From Sipunculus nudus (lineage: Eukaryota > Annelida > Sipuncula > Golfingiida > Sipunculidae): DNA of 64,000 bases. Shown here piece by piece: positions 40,801 through 52,177 of this stretch. Under the pieces are notes generated by a model. It had not been told where the DNA came from. It saw only the letters and a list, made by a program, of their open reading frames with translations, and did not search any database. Numbering within the stretch: position 1 is the stretch's first letter; every line of letters starts with the position of its first letter. The stretch spans positions 455,973 through 519,972 of the forward strand of contig JAPPUL010000073.1 in the NCBI GenBank assembly GCA_026874595.1, given 5' to 3'. Position numbers and translations under genes: made by a program.

Positions 40801-43800
40801 AAATCACCCCATGAAGCTTTAAATCCCACTATTGGTAACTAAAACTTCAAGGCTATGTTTAATAAAGATTTTGCTCTCGTTCCTTTAAATCCCACTATTG
40901 GTAACTAAAACTTCCCGTTAATCCTTGTACAATCGATGCAAAAAAATCTTTAAATCCCACTATTGGTAACTAAAACGGCTGGCAAAGCTCTTTTTTTATT
41001 GACCGTAAAAGCTTTAAATCCCACTATTGGTAACTAAAACAAAGCCATTCAAAATTCGTTTCTTCTGTTGCTATCACTTTAAATCCCACTATTGGTAACT
41101 AAAACTGGAAGAAGATAAAGATATGTTAAATTATGCAAAAAGTCTTTAAATCCCACTATTGGTAACTAAAACAAGCGGATGCTGAGCAAATCCCTACTCT
41201 AAACCAAACTTTAAATCCCACTATTGGTAACTAAAACAGAAGGTGAATGTGTAACCGCGCCTAAGGCATACAACTTTAAATCCCACTATTGGTAACTAAA
41301 ACTAAATCCTTGCATCATTCTACTTATTCTTATCATAACTTTAAATCCCACTATTGGTAACTAAAACTAATAAAGATTTTGCTCTCGTGCTGGCTAGGAA
41401 GATCTTTAAATCCCACTATTGGTAACTAAAACAGTACAGCCACTGCATTAGATATAGAAGATATTAGACTTTAAATCCCACTATTGGTAACTAAAACCTC
41501 ATTGCTTTTCCTACTCCTCTTGCGATACCGTCCTCTTTAAATCCCACTATTGGTAACTAAAACACGGGATGACCTTCGCCGCCGTTGTATATAAGAATTA
41601 TCTTTAAATCCCACTATTGGTAACTAAAACATTAACATTAAAAGTAAATAAAAACAAAATAACATCCTTTAAATCCCACTATTGGTAACTAAAACGGCTG
41701 AAGCACGGATGCGTTTTCAAGACGATTACTCCTTTAAATCCCACTATTGGTAACTAAAACATTAACATTAAAAGTAAATAAAAACAAAATAACATCCTTT
41801 AAATCCCACTATTGGTAACTAAAACGGCTGAAGCACGGATGCGTTTTCAAGACGATTACTCCTTTAAATCCCACTATTGGTAACTAAAACAAATTAGCAT
41901 AATCGCCGAGAGGCAAAGTAATCGACTTTAAATCCCACTATTGGTAACTAAAACATATGATATGCCTATGAGCTTGAAGGTTTTTGGAAACTTTAAATCC
42001 CACTATTGGTAACTAAAACGTACCCATCGCCCAGCTGTTAAATTGATTTGTAACCCTTTAAATCCCACTATTGGTAACTAAAACCCTTTAGATGGAGTTG
42101 TTACTGTTCCCTCTAAGACTCTTTAAATCCCACTATTGGTAACTAAAACAAAGCCCCCGCTAGGGGGGGCTAAATTAAGTTAACGCTTTAAATCCCACTA
42201 TTGGTAACTAAAACAAGCTGATGCTGAGCAAATTCCTACGTTAAATCAGACTTTAAATCCCACTATTGGTAACTAAAACGCGTCCAACCCATTCTTGACG
42301 CTTATTAATCCTACACTTTAAATCCCACTATTGGTAACTAAAACGTCTTCTTTCCAAATATGACATTTTTTCCACAACTGCTTTAAATCCCACTATTGGT
42401 AACTAAAACACTTGTACTTCTACATTGTGCATCACGGGCTTGAGACTTTAAATCCCACTATTGGTAACTAAAACCGTAAGAGTACTTTTAAAGAAAGCAT
42501 AAAAGAATAACTTTAAATCCCACTATTGGTAACTAAAACTATACTCGCATAATCACCTAAAGGAAGCGTAATCGCCTTTAAATCCCACTATTGGTAACTA
42601 AAACAGGCGAAGAAAAGGCCCGTAAAGCGGCCGTGAGAGCGCTTTAAATCCCACTATTGGTAACTAAAACAAAATCTATCGATTGTTTTCCGCCTGCAAG
42701 ATAGCGCTTTAAATCCCACTATTGGTAACTAAAACCATTAAAATAAGAGCGACACAGTTTGTACAAGACAACTTTAAATCCCACTATTGGTAACTAAAAC
42801 ATTAACATTAAAAGTAAATAAAAACAAAATAACATCCTTTAAATCCCACTATTGGTAACTAAAACATAACGATCATTTGCGAGATTTAGAGTTACAAGAA
42901 GCTTTAAATCCCACTATTGGTAACTAAAACTTACATGAGTTGGACTTGGGGGAGGAGTTTAAAAAACTTTAAATCCCACTATTGGTAACTAAAACTAAAA
43001 AAGTTATGATGCGTAAACTTGCTGCGCAGGTCTTTAAATCCCACTATTGGTAACTAAAACGACCAACCCGACGGATTTGTTAGAAAGCACAGCGTCCTTT
43101 AAATCCCACTATTGGTAACTAAAACAAACTCCGTTTTTTTAGAAGTGTATCGCTGTAAAGCTTTAAATCCCACTATTGGTAACTAAAACCAAACGTCGTA
43201 TGAATTTAAAGATTATTTAAGGAGACTTTAAATCCCACTATTGGTAACTAAAACTTGTGCGGTTTTCGGTCGCTTGTGTTGGTCTGGGTTCTTTAAATCC
43301 CACTATTGGTAACTAAAACTAAAACATAAACAGCTAACGTATGTCTATATTCTCTCTTTAAATCCCACTATTGGTAACTAAAACAATAAAGTCTTGCCAA
43401 CCATCCCAAATGATGCGATTCTTTAAATCCCACTATTGGTAACTAAAACTGGAGGAGTGCGCGCAGACGGCTGGGAATATTTTGACTTTAAATCCCACTA
43501 TTGGTAACTAAAACGAGATTTGCAGCTATTTATTAAAAGATTGCGTTATACTTTAAATCCCACTATTGGTAACTAAAACTTTAAGCCTCTCTGTCGATTT
43601 CTCATTTTTTGATTCCTTTAAATCCCACTATTGGTAACTAAAACTCAAGTTCCTTAACGCTTGAAACGCTGTGTAGAATTCTTTAAATCCCACTATTGGT
43701 AACTAAAACATGCGTAAGAAAGATGTATGTTTTAATCAAGTAGGACTTTAAATCCCACTATTGGTAACTAAAACATGCACTATGACTACTTTAATTATGA

Positions 43801-46800
43801 GTTCGCTGACGCTTTAAATCCCACTATTGGTAACTAAAACAAATTCTTCGCTTATCTTTGCTTCTTTTGCAAGTCGCTTTAAATCCCACTATTGGTAACT
43901 AAAACGAAGTTGACTTTATAAAGCCTTATTCGGAATGGAACTTTAAATCCCACTATTGGTAACTAAAACGACGGACTTTGTGTACTAGCGCCCAAAGCGT
44001 AGAGCTTTAAATCCCACTATTGGTAACTAAAACCAGTCAGCAAGACGAGTGGTCTAATGATGAAATTTCCTTTAAATCCCACTATTGGTAACTAAAACCG
44101 AGAGTTGTTAAGTATTTATAGCCGCAAGCTTCTGACTTTAAATCCCACTATTGGTAACTAAAACGGTTACAAATCAATTTAACAGCTGGGCGATGGGTAC
44201 CTTTAAATCCCACTATTGGTAACTAAAACGCACTACGATTACTTTAATTATGAGTTCGCTGATGACTTTAAATCCCACTATTGGTAACTAAAACTAGAAG
44301 ATATAAGACGTGCATTCAACGAGCAGAAGTCTTTAAATCCCACTATTGGTAACTAAAACCGTCTTACTTTGCATCTTCTATAAAGCGAAAAGCGGCTTTA
44401 AATCCCACTATTGGTAACTAAAACGATTATGCCGCTTATGGAGAACATGCAACGTTCGTACTTTAAATCCCACTATTGGTAACTAAAACTTGAGGAGTTA
44501 AAAGACTTGTAAAAGGAAAAAAAAGCTTTAAATCCCACTATTGGTAACTAAAACGCTGAGAAGTTGTTGTATGATAGAGCTATAAAGGTTACTTTAAATC
44601 CCACTATTGGTAACTAAAACCTGTTGTCCCGCAAGGTTCGCTCCCTGCGTACCAAGCTTTAAATCCCACTATTGGTAACTAAAACCAACTGACCCTGTCA
44701 GTTGTGCATTACCCGTCAAGTCTTTAAATCCCACTATTGGTAACTAAAACACAGAAATCTACTGTTGGTTCGCTATTAGATTATCTCTTTAAAATCCCAC
44801 TATTGGTAACTAAAACTTTATCATATCTAACAGGCAACCCAGCAATTTTTTTCTTTAAATCCCACTATTGGTAACTAAAACATACTGAGCTACTTTACGT
44901 TTATCTGAATGCTCAGACTTTAAATCCCACTATTGGTAACTAAAACGAATAAAAGCCCTTCTGGCTTGCGATATTTTTCCAGTCTTTAAATCCCACTATT
45001 GGTAACTAAAACAAAGTCTATCGTCTGCTTTCCGCCTGCCAAGTAACGCTTTAAATCCCACTATTGGTAACTAAAACGACCCTTAAAGCTATAAAATTTT
45101 TGTTTTATGGCAACTTTAAATCCCACTATTGGTAACTAAAACGCGCTAAGAGTGCCATCCTCACGCATTGATTGTACGCTTTAAATCCCACTATTGGTAA
45201 CTAAAACTATCTTGGTAGTTATGGCTGTGATAGCTAGTTATGCCTTTAAATCCCACTATTGGTAACTAAAACTTTTGAGCTTCCTTTCTCTCCAGTTAGA
45301 CATAAAAGCTTTAAATCCCACTATTGGTAACTAAAACACTCCTTTATCTTTATTTAAACTCAAAATCCGAATTCTTTAAATCCCACTATTGGTAACTAAA
45401 ACGAAAATGCTTAAAAGTGCGTTAAAATGGCTGTTTTGCTTTAAATCCCACTATTGGTAACTAAAACGTCTTTCTATCTATTAATGACGCAAAATCACCC
45501 AACTTTAAATCCCACTATTGGTAACTAAAACGTGTTAACTGACACCTTTAGGAATCGGATTACCTAACTTTAAATCCCACTATTGGTAACTAAAACAAGA
45601 TGATAATACGCAAGTGAGTTATTTATTAGATGCTTTAAATCCCACTATTGGTAACTAAAACGTTTTCGAGTTATAGGAGATAGTGTTGCTAAAAGTTCTT
45701 TAAATCCCACTATTGGTAACTAAAACTAGACAGAGTGGACGGAGAGCAGGTAATGTATTCGTGCTTTAAATCCCACTATTGGTAACTAAAACAAGATATG
45801 TTAAACGATGCAAAAAGTAGAATAGGTCCTTTAAATCCCACTATTGGTAACTAAAACGATAATGTTCTATATTTAGCACTGAGCGCTTGAAAGCTTTAAA
45901 TCCCACTATTGGTAACTAAAACAATGGAGCTGGATTTGGGAGAAGAGAGAGTCGAGAGCTTTAAATCCCACTATTGGTAACTAAAACGACACATTCTCCA
46001 AGCGTTGCTATTCAAGCTGAGACCTTTAAATCCCACTATTGGTAACTAAAACGCCGAGTATAATTTTATTATTTACGAACTAAAGGCGACTTTAAATCCC
46101 ACTATTGGTAACTAAAACTTGTAAGTATCCAAAGTGCCGCCCGCCTTTCGTTTGCTTTAAATCCCACTATTGGTAACTAAAACGAGTTTCGTGAACATGG
46201 ATGGGTGCTAAGTTTAATGCTTTAAATCCCACTATTGGTAACTAAAACGATGTTGCGACTTGCGGGCTTGCGTTTTTTGCGAATCTTTAAATCCCACTAT
46301 TGGTAACTAAAACCCCAAGTTTCCTGGTCAGCTGCACTCATAGTGCTCCCTTTAAATCCCACTATTGGTAACTAAAACACGAAATGAAAGTTTATACTAG
46401 TTTTTTAGCATTCACCTTTAAATCCCACTATTGGTAACTAAAACTAAAACATAAACAGCTAAGGTATGGCGGTATTGTCTCTTTAAATCCCACTATTGGT
46501 AACTAAAACTGAGAAGCAATACTTATAGATATGAATTCCGAGAGCACTTTAAATCCCACTATTGGTAACTAAAACCAGATCGTTTGACTTGGGCTAATAA
46601 TCGAGCGTACTCTTTAAATCCCACTATTGGTAACTAAAACATAAAAGCAAGTAGGTATGTAAAAAATGTTAATTTGCTTTAAATCCCACTATTGGTAACT
46701 AAAACGGCTGTAATTTTTCTAGAATATTTGTGTAGGGAATGCTTTAAATCCCACTATTGGTAACTAAAACAAATATCGCACGCTGACGCCAAAACAATTA

Positions 46801-49800
46801 ATATACCTTTAAATCCCACTATTGGTAACTAAAACAGCGTTGCAATGCAGTCTGAGAGCGGTTTATCGCACTTTAAATCCCACTATTGGTAACTAAAACT
46901 CTGACAACTTGCAATATGGGAAAGATAATTCCAGTCTTTAAATCCCACTATTGGTAACTAAAACTAATTTTAAACCTTAAGCGCATAGAGAAATTTAAAG
47001 CTTTAAATCCCACTATTGGTAACTAAAACTTTGACGACGGGCGATATGGGATATATATATCCCATCTTTAAATCCCACTATTGGTAACTAAAACCCCCGC
47101 TCCCCCGCTCCCAGCGCAAATAATAGAAGCTTTAAATCCCACTATTGGTAACTAAAACAGAATATTTTTTAGTATACTTATCAGTACAGCGTGTCTTTAA
47201 ATCCCACTATTGGTAACTAAAACAAGTGAGTTAGATTATATCGTGTCTGGCGGCGCCATCTTTAAATCCCACTATTGGTAACTAAAACAAGCGAGTGTAC
47301 GCAGAGCAGACGAAGCACAGTTGTCTTTAAATCCCACTATTGGTAACTAAAACTCTATAATATAAGCAACTTGATTATATCTTAGCTTGCTTTAAATCCC
47401 ACTATTGGTAACTAAAACCTATATTGGTACTTATAGCTGTGATAGCCAGTTACGCCTTTAAATCCCACTATTGGTAACTAAAACTTCTCAGCTACCTCGT
47501 CACCAACAACATCAGCCCAACTTTAAATCCCACTATTGGTAACTAAAACTGAGTGTACCTTTCGGGGCTTCGGGTTTTCAGTATACTTTAAATCCCACTA
47601 TTGGTAACTAAAACAGTAAAAAAGAAAATGTTTCAAGATTATGTTAATTACTTTAAATCCCACTATTGGTAACTAAAACCTTAAAAATATCTTTATCTTG
47701 ATTGTTTATATAATTCTTTAAATCCCACTATTGGTAACTAAAACCTTGTCCGCGTATCTAGCAGCATTATCCCAATCACTCTTTAAATCCCACTATTGGT
47801 AACTAAAACCATCGCGTCTAAAATGCGGCGTGCGGGCGGTGAGTGCTTTAAATCCCACTATTGGTAACTAAAACAAAATTTCGCTGTCTTCTTTGTTTAT
47901 ATAATTAGGACTTTAAATCCCACTATTGGTAACTAAAACACCATTATTCTATCTTGTTTCTATTTTAAAGAAATACTTTAAATCCCACTATTGGTAACTA
48001 AAACACTATGGGTGAGGCGAGAGGTAAACAGTTCTGGCGTCTTTAAATCCCACTATTGGTAACTAAAACTATTTAAAGACGATTATCAAGCTTTCTTGAA
48101 ACATACTTTAAATCCCACTATTGGTAACTAAAACAGCATTATAAATAAATGTGATTTATTAATAGAAGATCTTTAAATCCCACTATTGGTAACTAAAACG
48201 ATATAGAAGAAGAAGATACACAGGATTTAGGAACACTTTAAATCCCACTATTGGTAACTAAAACTTTAGACGGTTATTCGTCTAGATTAGTTTAAAAAAA
48301 CTTTAAATCCCACTATTGGTAACTAAAACTGGATACTTTGCAAAAACATAATTTCTTATAAAGTGCTTTAAATCCCACTATTGGTAACTAAAACAAGCCC
48401 TCAACCTCGACCTTGTGCGTAGGTGAGCGCCTTTAAATCCCACTATTGGTAACTAAAACTGAGCAATGGCTAGTTAAGAATAATGTGTGCTTTGCCTTTA
48501 AATCCCACTATTGGTAACTAAAACAGACTTTTCGCAAGTATTGAATACTGCGGCAAGTCACTTTAAATCCCACTATTGGTAACTAAAACGTCTTTTTTTT
48601 CTTTTTTTGCGCTTTTCGGTCGTCTCTTTAAATCCCACTATTGGTAACTAAAACAAGAAGCCTTAAAACTCGATTTAGTGCGTTTGTGAGCTTTAAATCC
48701 CACTATTGGTAACTAAAACAACATTGTAAATAAAGCAGATTTGCTTATTGAAGATCTTTAAATCCCACTATTGGTAACTAAAACTAAGCTTGCAGCTCAG
48801 GTTAAAGCTGCAAGTGGTGCCTTTAAATCCCACTATTGGTAACTAAAACTCATGTGTTTAAGTTGTACAATAAGTTCTATCGTTTCTTTAAATCCCACTA
48901 TTGGTAACTAAAACTACTTTTTTAAAATCACGTCGCTTTTTACAATTGTTCTTTAAATCCCACTATTGGTAACTAAAACTTATCTATTGAAATTAAAGGA
49001 AGAAGAAGAAGAAGACTTTAAATCCCACTATTGGTAACTAAAACCCGATGGAGAATGTGTAACCGCTCCTAAAGCGTAGCTTTAAATCCCACTATTGGTA
49101 ACTAAAACAAAACAAAGTATAGATTTTTCTCAAGTGTTAAATACCTTTAAATCCCACTATTGGTAACTAAAACAGCAGGCAGGTATTCACCCCCTCTACG
49201 CTCTAGGTGCTTTAAATCCCACTATTGGTAACTAAAACATGTTCCTGCGCGGAGCAAGGTAGGCAGTCACAATGCTTTAAATCCCACTATTGGTAACTAA
49301 AACTAATTATTTAAAGAAAGAAACTAAAGATTATAGTAACTTTAAATCCCACTATTGGTAACTAAAACATTAATATGAAAAATAAATAAAAACAAAATAG
49401 CGTCCTTTAAATCCCACTATTGGTAACTAAAACTTTTATTATCTTTAGTTATTCATAGTTGTAAACCTTCTTTAAATCCCACTATTGGTAACTAAAACGG
49501 TCATGGGTGAGGCGAAAGCTAAGCAGTTTTGGCGTCTTTAAATCCCACTATTGGTAACTAAAACTTTTGGAGATGGGTTACTAAGAAGAGTGAGGAAAGA
49601 CTTTAAATCCCACTATTGGTAACTAAAACGCTAATAAAGAGTTTTTGGATGGAGATGAGACAACACGCTTTAAATCCCACTATTGGTAACTAAAACGGTT
49701 CTTGCCAAAAGTGGCGCTGGAGCTGTGTTGAAACTTTAAATCCCACTATTGGTAACTAAAACTCTTTTATCTCTTTTAAACGTTTTTTATTTACGAAGCT

Positions 49801-50283
49801 TTAAATCCCACTATTGGTAACTAAAAACGGGAGTATTATGATAGTGGTGATTATAGAGCTAAAACTTTAAATCCCACTATTGGTAACTAAAACCGCAGCG
49901 TGGTATTCAAATGAAAGTAAAAGATGCAACTTTAAATCCCACTATTGGTAACTAAAACCAACAAGATAGCTGGTTGCAAAGCGAAAAAAAAAAGCTTTAA
50001 ATCCCACTATTGGTAACTAAAACGGGATTGGCACTACGCAAGGTTGTTTAACTCAGATGTCTTTAAATCCCACTATTGGTAACTAAAACTAGTTAATAGA
50101 TTAAAGAGATCTGAAGAAGGATTAGCTTTAAATCCCACTATTGGTAACTAAAACCATGATGTAGAAAAGGATGGATATCAGTATTTTGACTTTAAATCCC
50201 ACTATTGGTAACTAAAACATAGCTGAAAATAATGTTCCTGCGCGGAGCAAGGTACTTTAAATCCCACTATTGGTAACTAAAAC
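34900..50283 (-). CRISPR. type I-B CRISPR array, 237 repeats / 236 spacers
   Basis: By my line-by-line count there are 237 copies of a 29-bp repeat with spacers of about 34-38 bp (mean period 65 bp). In the plus orientation the repeat begins CTTTAAATCCCAC and ends GGTAACTAAAAC. Read on the minus strand it begins GTTTTAGTTACC and ends GTGGGATTTAAAG, closely like the Clostridioides difficile type I-B repeat, and has the cas operon's direction, so I place the leader at the right end and the oldest spacers at the left. Two repeats carry one extra A (44787-44816 and 49799-49828). Several spacer pairs are duplicated, and many spacers form families of near-identical sequences. Confidence 0.97.
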
Positions 50284-50361
50284 CCATCTGTAACTTATTA
50301 TATAACACATCCTTATATCAGCGCTTTCTTAATTTTATTCCCAAACCTCCGATCGTGCTTT
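50284..50361 (-). promoter_or_regulatory. short leader/promoter of the CRISPR array
   Basis: Only 78 bp separate the cas2 stop from the array. The minus strand has TATAAT at 50302-50297, placing a start site a few bases before the first repeat; no good -35 is seen. Array transcription may also continue from the cas operon. The left end of the array has no room for a leader beyond 18 bp after the CAP gene end. Confidence 0.45.
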
Positions 50362-50643
50362 TTAAATAATTACAGCTCCTGGATCAAAGTCTAGGCCTAG
50401 GTTCTCCCTTGTTATATTCTTAGAGTTTGATACCTTAAATAATACTACATAATCTTCTTCCTTATTAATCACTTCCTTTATCGAATTTCTTAACTCTAAT
50501 AAATTTGCACCTGTTATCTCCCCCTCAAAAACTGACTTCTGGCTATGATGCAAATACCTCCTCATCAACTTCATTAGCTTAGGTAGCCTTGCTCGTCCTG
50601 CTTTACTAACCGTTGATATATCGTATACTCCTATTACAAACAT
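50362..50643 (-). CDS. cas2: CRISPR-associated endonuclease Cas2 (type I-B)
   Basis: Small ferredoxin-fold partner of Cas1 in the spacer integration complex. Catalytic-site Asp in MFVIGVYDIS, then RRYLHHSQKSVFEGEITGAN and DYVVLFKV typical of the family. About 93 aa from ATG 50643, which starts like other Cas2 proteins. An ATG at 50655 would add MVVR and overlap the cas1 stop. Last cas gene, 78 bp from the array. Confidence 0.93.
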   Translation of the reverse strand: MFVIGVYDISTVSKAGRARLPKLMKLMRRYLHHSQKSVFEGEITGANLLELRNSIKEVINKEEDYVVLFKVSNSKNITRENLGLDFDPGAVII

Positions 50644-50645
50644 TC

Positions 50646-51635
50646 TTACCACCATATCCTTAAACTCTTATATGCCTTCTCCCCTAATAAATGTTTAATC
50701 AATTTATAAGCCTCAAGCCTTATTAACCTCCTATAACTAACTTTCTTTTTTAGCCCCTTATGATATATTGTATCATTTAGTTTACTCTCCCATGCCTCTA
50801 GCACTTTCTTACGACCTGTTTCTTTTAGATATGCAAAATTTAAATCTTTATCAAAGTCACTCTTTTTAAGTTTATTATTGTTTAATAATGAAAATATTAG
50901 CCTGTCGCCCAATATAGGTTTGAATATCTCGGATATGTCTAGGGATAAAGAATAACGACGATAAAATGGTTCGTGCAAATAACTTATTGTTGGGTTTAAC
51001 TGCGTCCTATATATCGCTTTAAGAGTCTCTACATACACCATGCTATTCATAAAAGAAATTAGCGCGTTTATCCAATCCCCAGGCGGGTGTTTAATCCTCT
51101 TTTGAAAATCAATGTCCTGCTTTATTATGTAATTAAAAGACTTATAATACAAATCACGGATATTACCTTCAATGCCCATCAAAGATGATATATTATCTTG
51201 TTTGTCAATAGCCTCATTAAGCTTTAGGATAGAATCTAATAACTTTGATGTCCCTTCAGGGTAGCGCTTTAGATTGTTTATTATACCATGAACTGCTCCC
51301 CTTACCATTTCTTTTGCAATAATAACTCGTTTCGCATAATCTAAGTAGTGTGCAACTTGTTTGACTAATAGATCTCCTGCTGTAAGATACTCTCGCGGAT
51401 AAAAACTACCTGTGTAAAATCCGTAGTAATTAAAAAAATGTACTGCTATGTGCTTTTGGGATAAGAAGTTAATGAGCTTAGTATTTAAGCTCGTTTCTCC
51501 AAAAAGATATATTGAATCTACATCATTTATAGGTATTGGTTTAATCTTTTCAGAGCCATCTTCTTTATAAATAACCATCAAGGAATCATCTTTCCTCTTT
51601 AGCTCCCCAGAACGAAAAATATAATAATCTTGCAT
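50646..51635 (-). CDS. cas1: CRISPR-associated integrase Cas1 (type I-B)
   Basis: Metal-dependent integrase that inserts new spacers. The active-site residues are visible in MGIEGNIRD (Glu), SYLHEPFYRR (His) and LSLDISEIFKP (acidic). I place the start at ATG 51635 (MQDYYIFRSGELKRKD), matching the usual Cas1 N-terminus; a TTG at 51665 would add ten residues and overlap cas4. An 11-bp tandem duplication (GATGCAAGATT twice) at this start creates a second, out-of-frame ATG that stops at once. Confidence 0.95.
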   Translation of the reverse strand: MQDYYIFRSGELKRKDDSLMVIYKEDGSEKIKPIPINDVDSIYLFGETSLNTKLINFLSQKHIAVHFFNYYGFYTGSFYPREYLTAGDLLVKQVAHYLDYAKRVIIAKEMVRGAVHGIINNLKRYPEGTSKLLDSILKLNEAIDKQDNISSLMGIEGNIRDLYYKSFNYIIKQDIDFQKRIKHPPGDWINALISFMNSMVYVETLKAIYRTQLNPTISYLHEPFYRRYSLSLDISEIFKPILGDRLIFSLLNNNKLKKSDFDKDLNFAYLKETGRKKVLEAWESKLNDTIYHKGLKKKVSYRRLIRLEAYKLIKHLLGEKAYKSLRIWW

Positions 51636-51652
51636 CAATCTTGCATCAAAAC

Positions 51653-52177
51653 TCAAATATAACAAAGATCATAATAACTACACTTCTTACAAAACTTCTT
51701 ATTAATTACTTCCGGTATGTCATTCTCCAAAACAATCCTTTCTATCTCTAATAAAACTCTATCTAAGTAAATAATATCCTCATCGCTAAGATCAACCATT
51801 TCCCTTCTTTTCAAAAGAGGATAATTAATCATACCCGAAACCTTAACTCCAAGCTCACTTAAAGAATAAAGATAATACTTCATCTGCCAAATATGAGACT
51901 CTTTCATAGCCTTGGACTTCTTAACTTCATGGATTATACCATTTCTAATATCAAGAAAATCTATCTTTATCCCTCCAATTTCTATCTCCTTTCGCTTTCG
52001 TTTATAAGATGTCTTGTGTATAACCGTTCCCATCTTAACTGCATCACTCTCTTGTTCCATTTGTATACTACGAGAAAATAACCACAACTTCCTATCGCAA
52101 ATATGATAATAATTAACCTGTACTCCTGTTATGTAATTAGAAGATGTTAAGTTAGATAATGTTTTCACCACCCTCAA
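51653..52177 (-). CDS. cas4: Cas4 iron-sulfur exonuclease
   Basis: RecB-like nuclease that trims prespacers and helps choose PAM-adjacent DNA. Nuclease core IKIDFLDI with HEVKKSK. Fe-S cysteines are HICDRKLW near the N-terminus and CKKCSYYDLC at the C-terminus. 174 aa from a TTG at 52177; GTG codons at 52171 and 52168 are alternatives. The frame overlaps the end of cas3 by up to 26 nt, so it is translationally coupled. Confidence 0.93.
   Translation of the reverse strand: MRVVKTLSNLTSSNYITGVQVNYYHICDRKLWLFSRSIQMEQESDAVKMGTVIHKTSYKRKRKEIEIGGIKIDFLDIRNGIIHEVKKSKAMKESHIWQMKYYLYSLSELGVKVSGMINYPLLKRREMVDLSDEDIIYLDRVLLEIERIVLENDIPEVINKKFCKKCSYYDLCYI

Noticed and set aside
34900-50283. Array belonging to the Cas9 system
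   Set aside because: Repeat length and sequence fit type I-B, the type I-B cas operon is adjacent, and the tracrRNA candidate's anti-repeat does not pair with this repeat.
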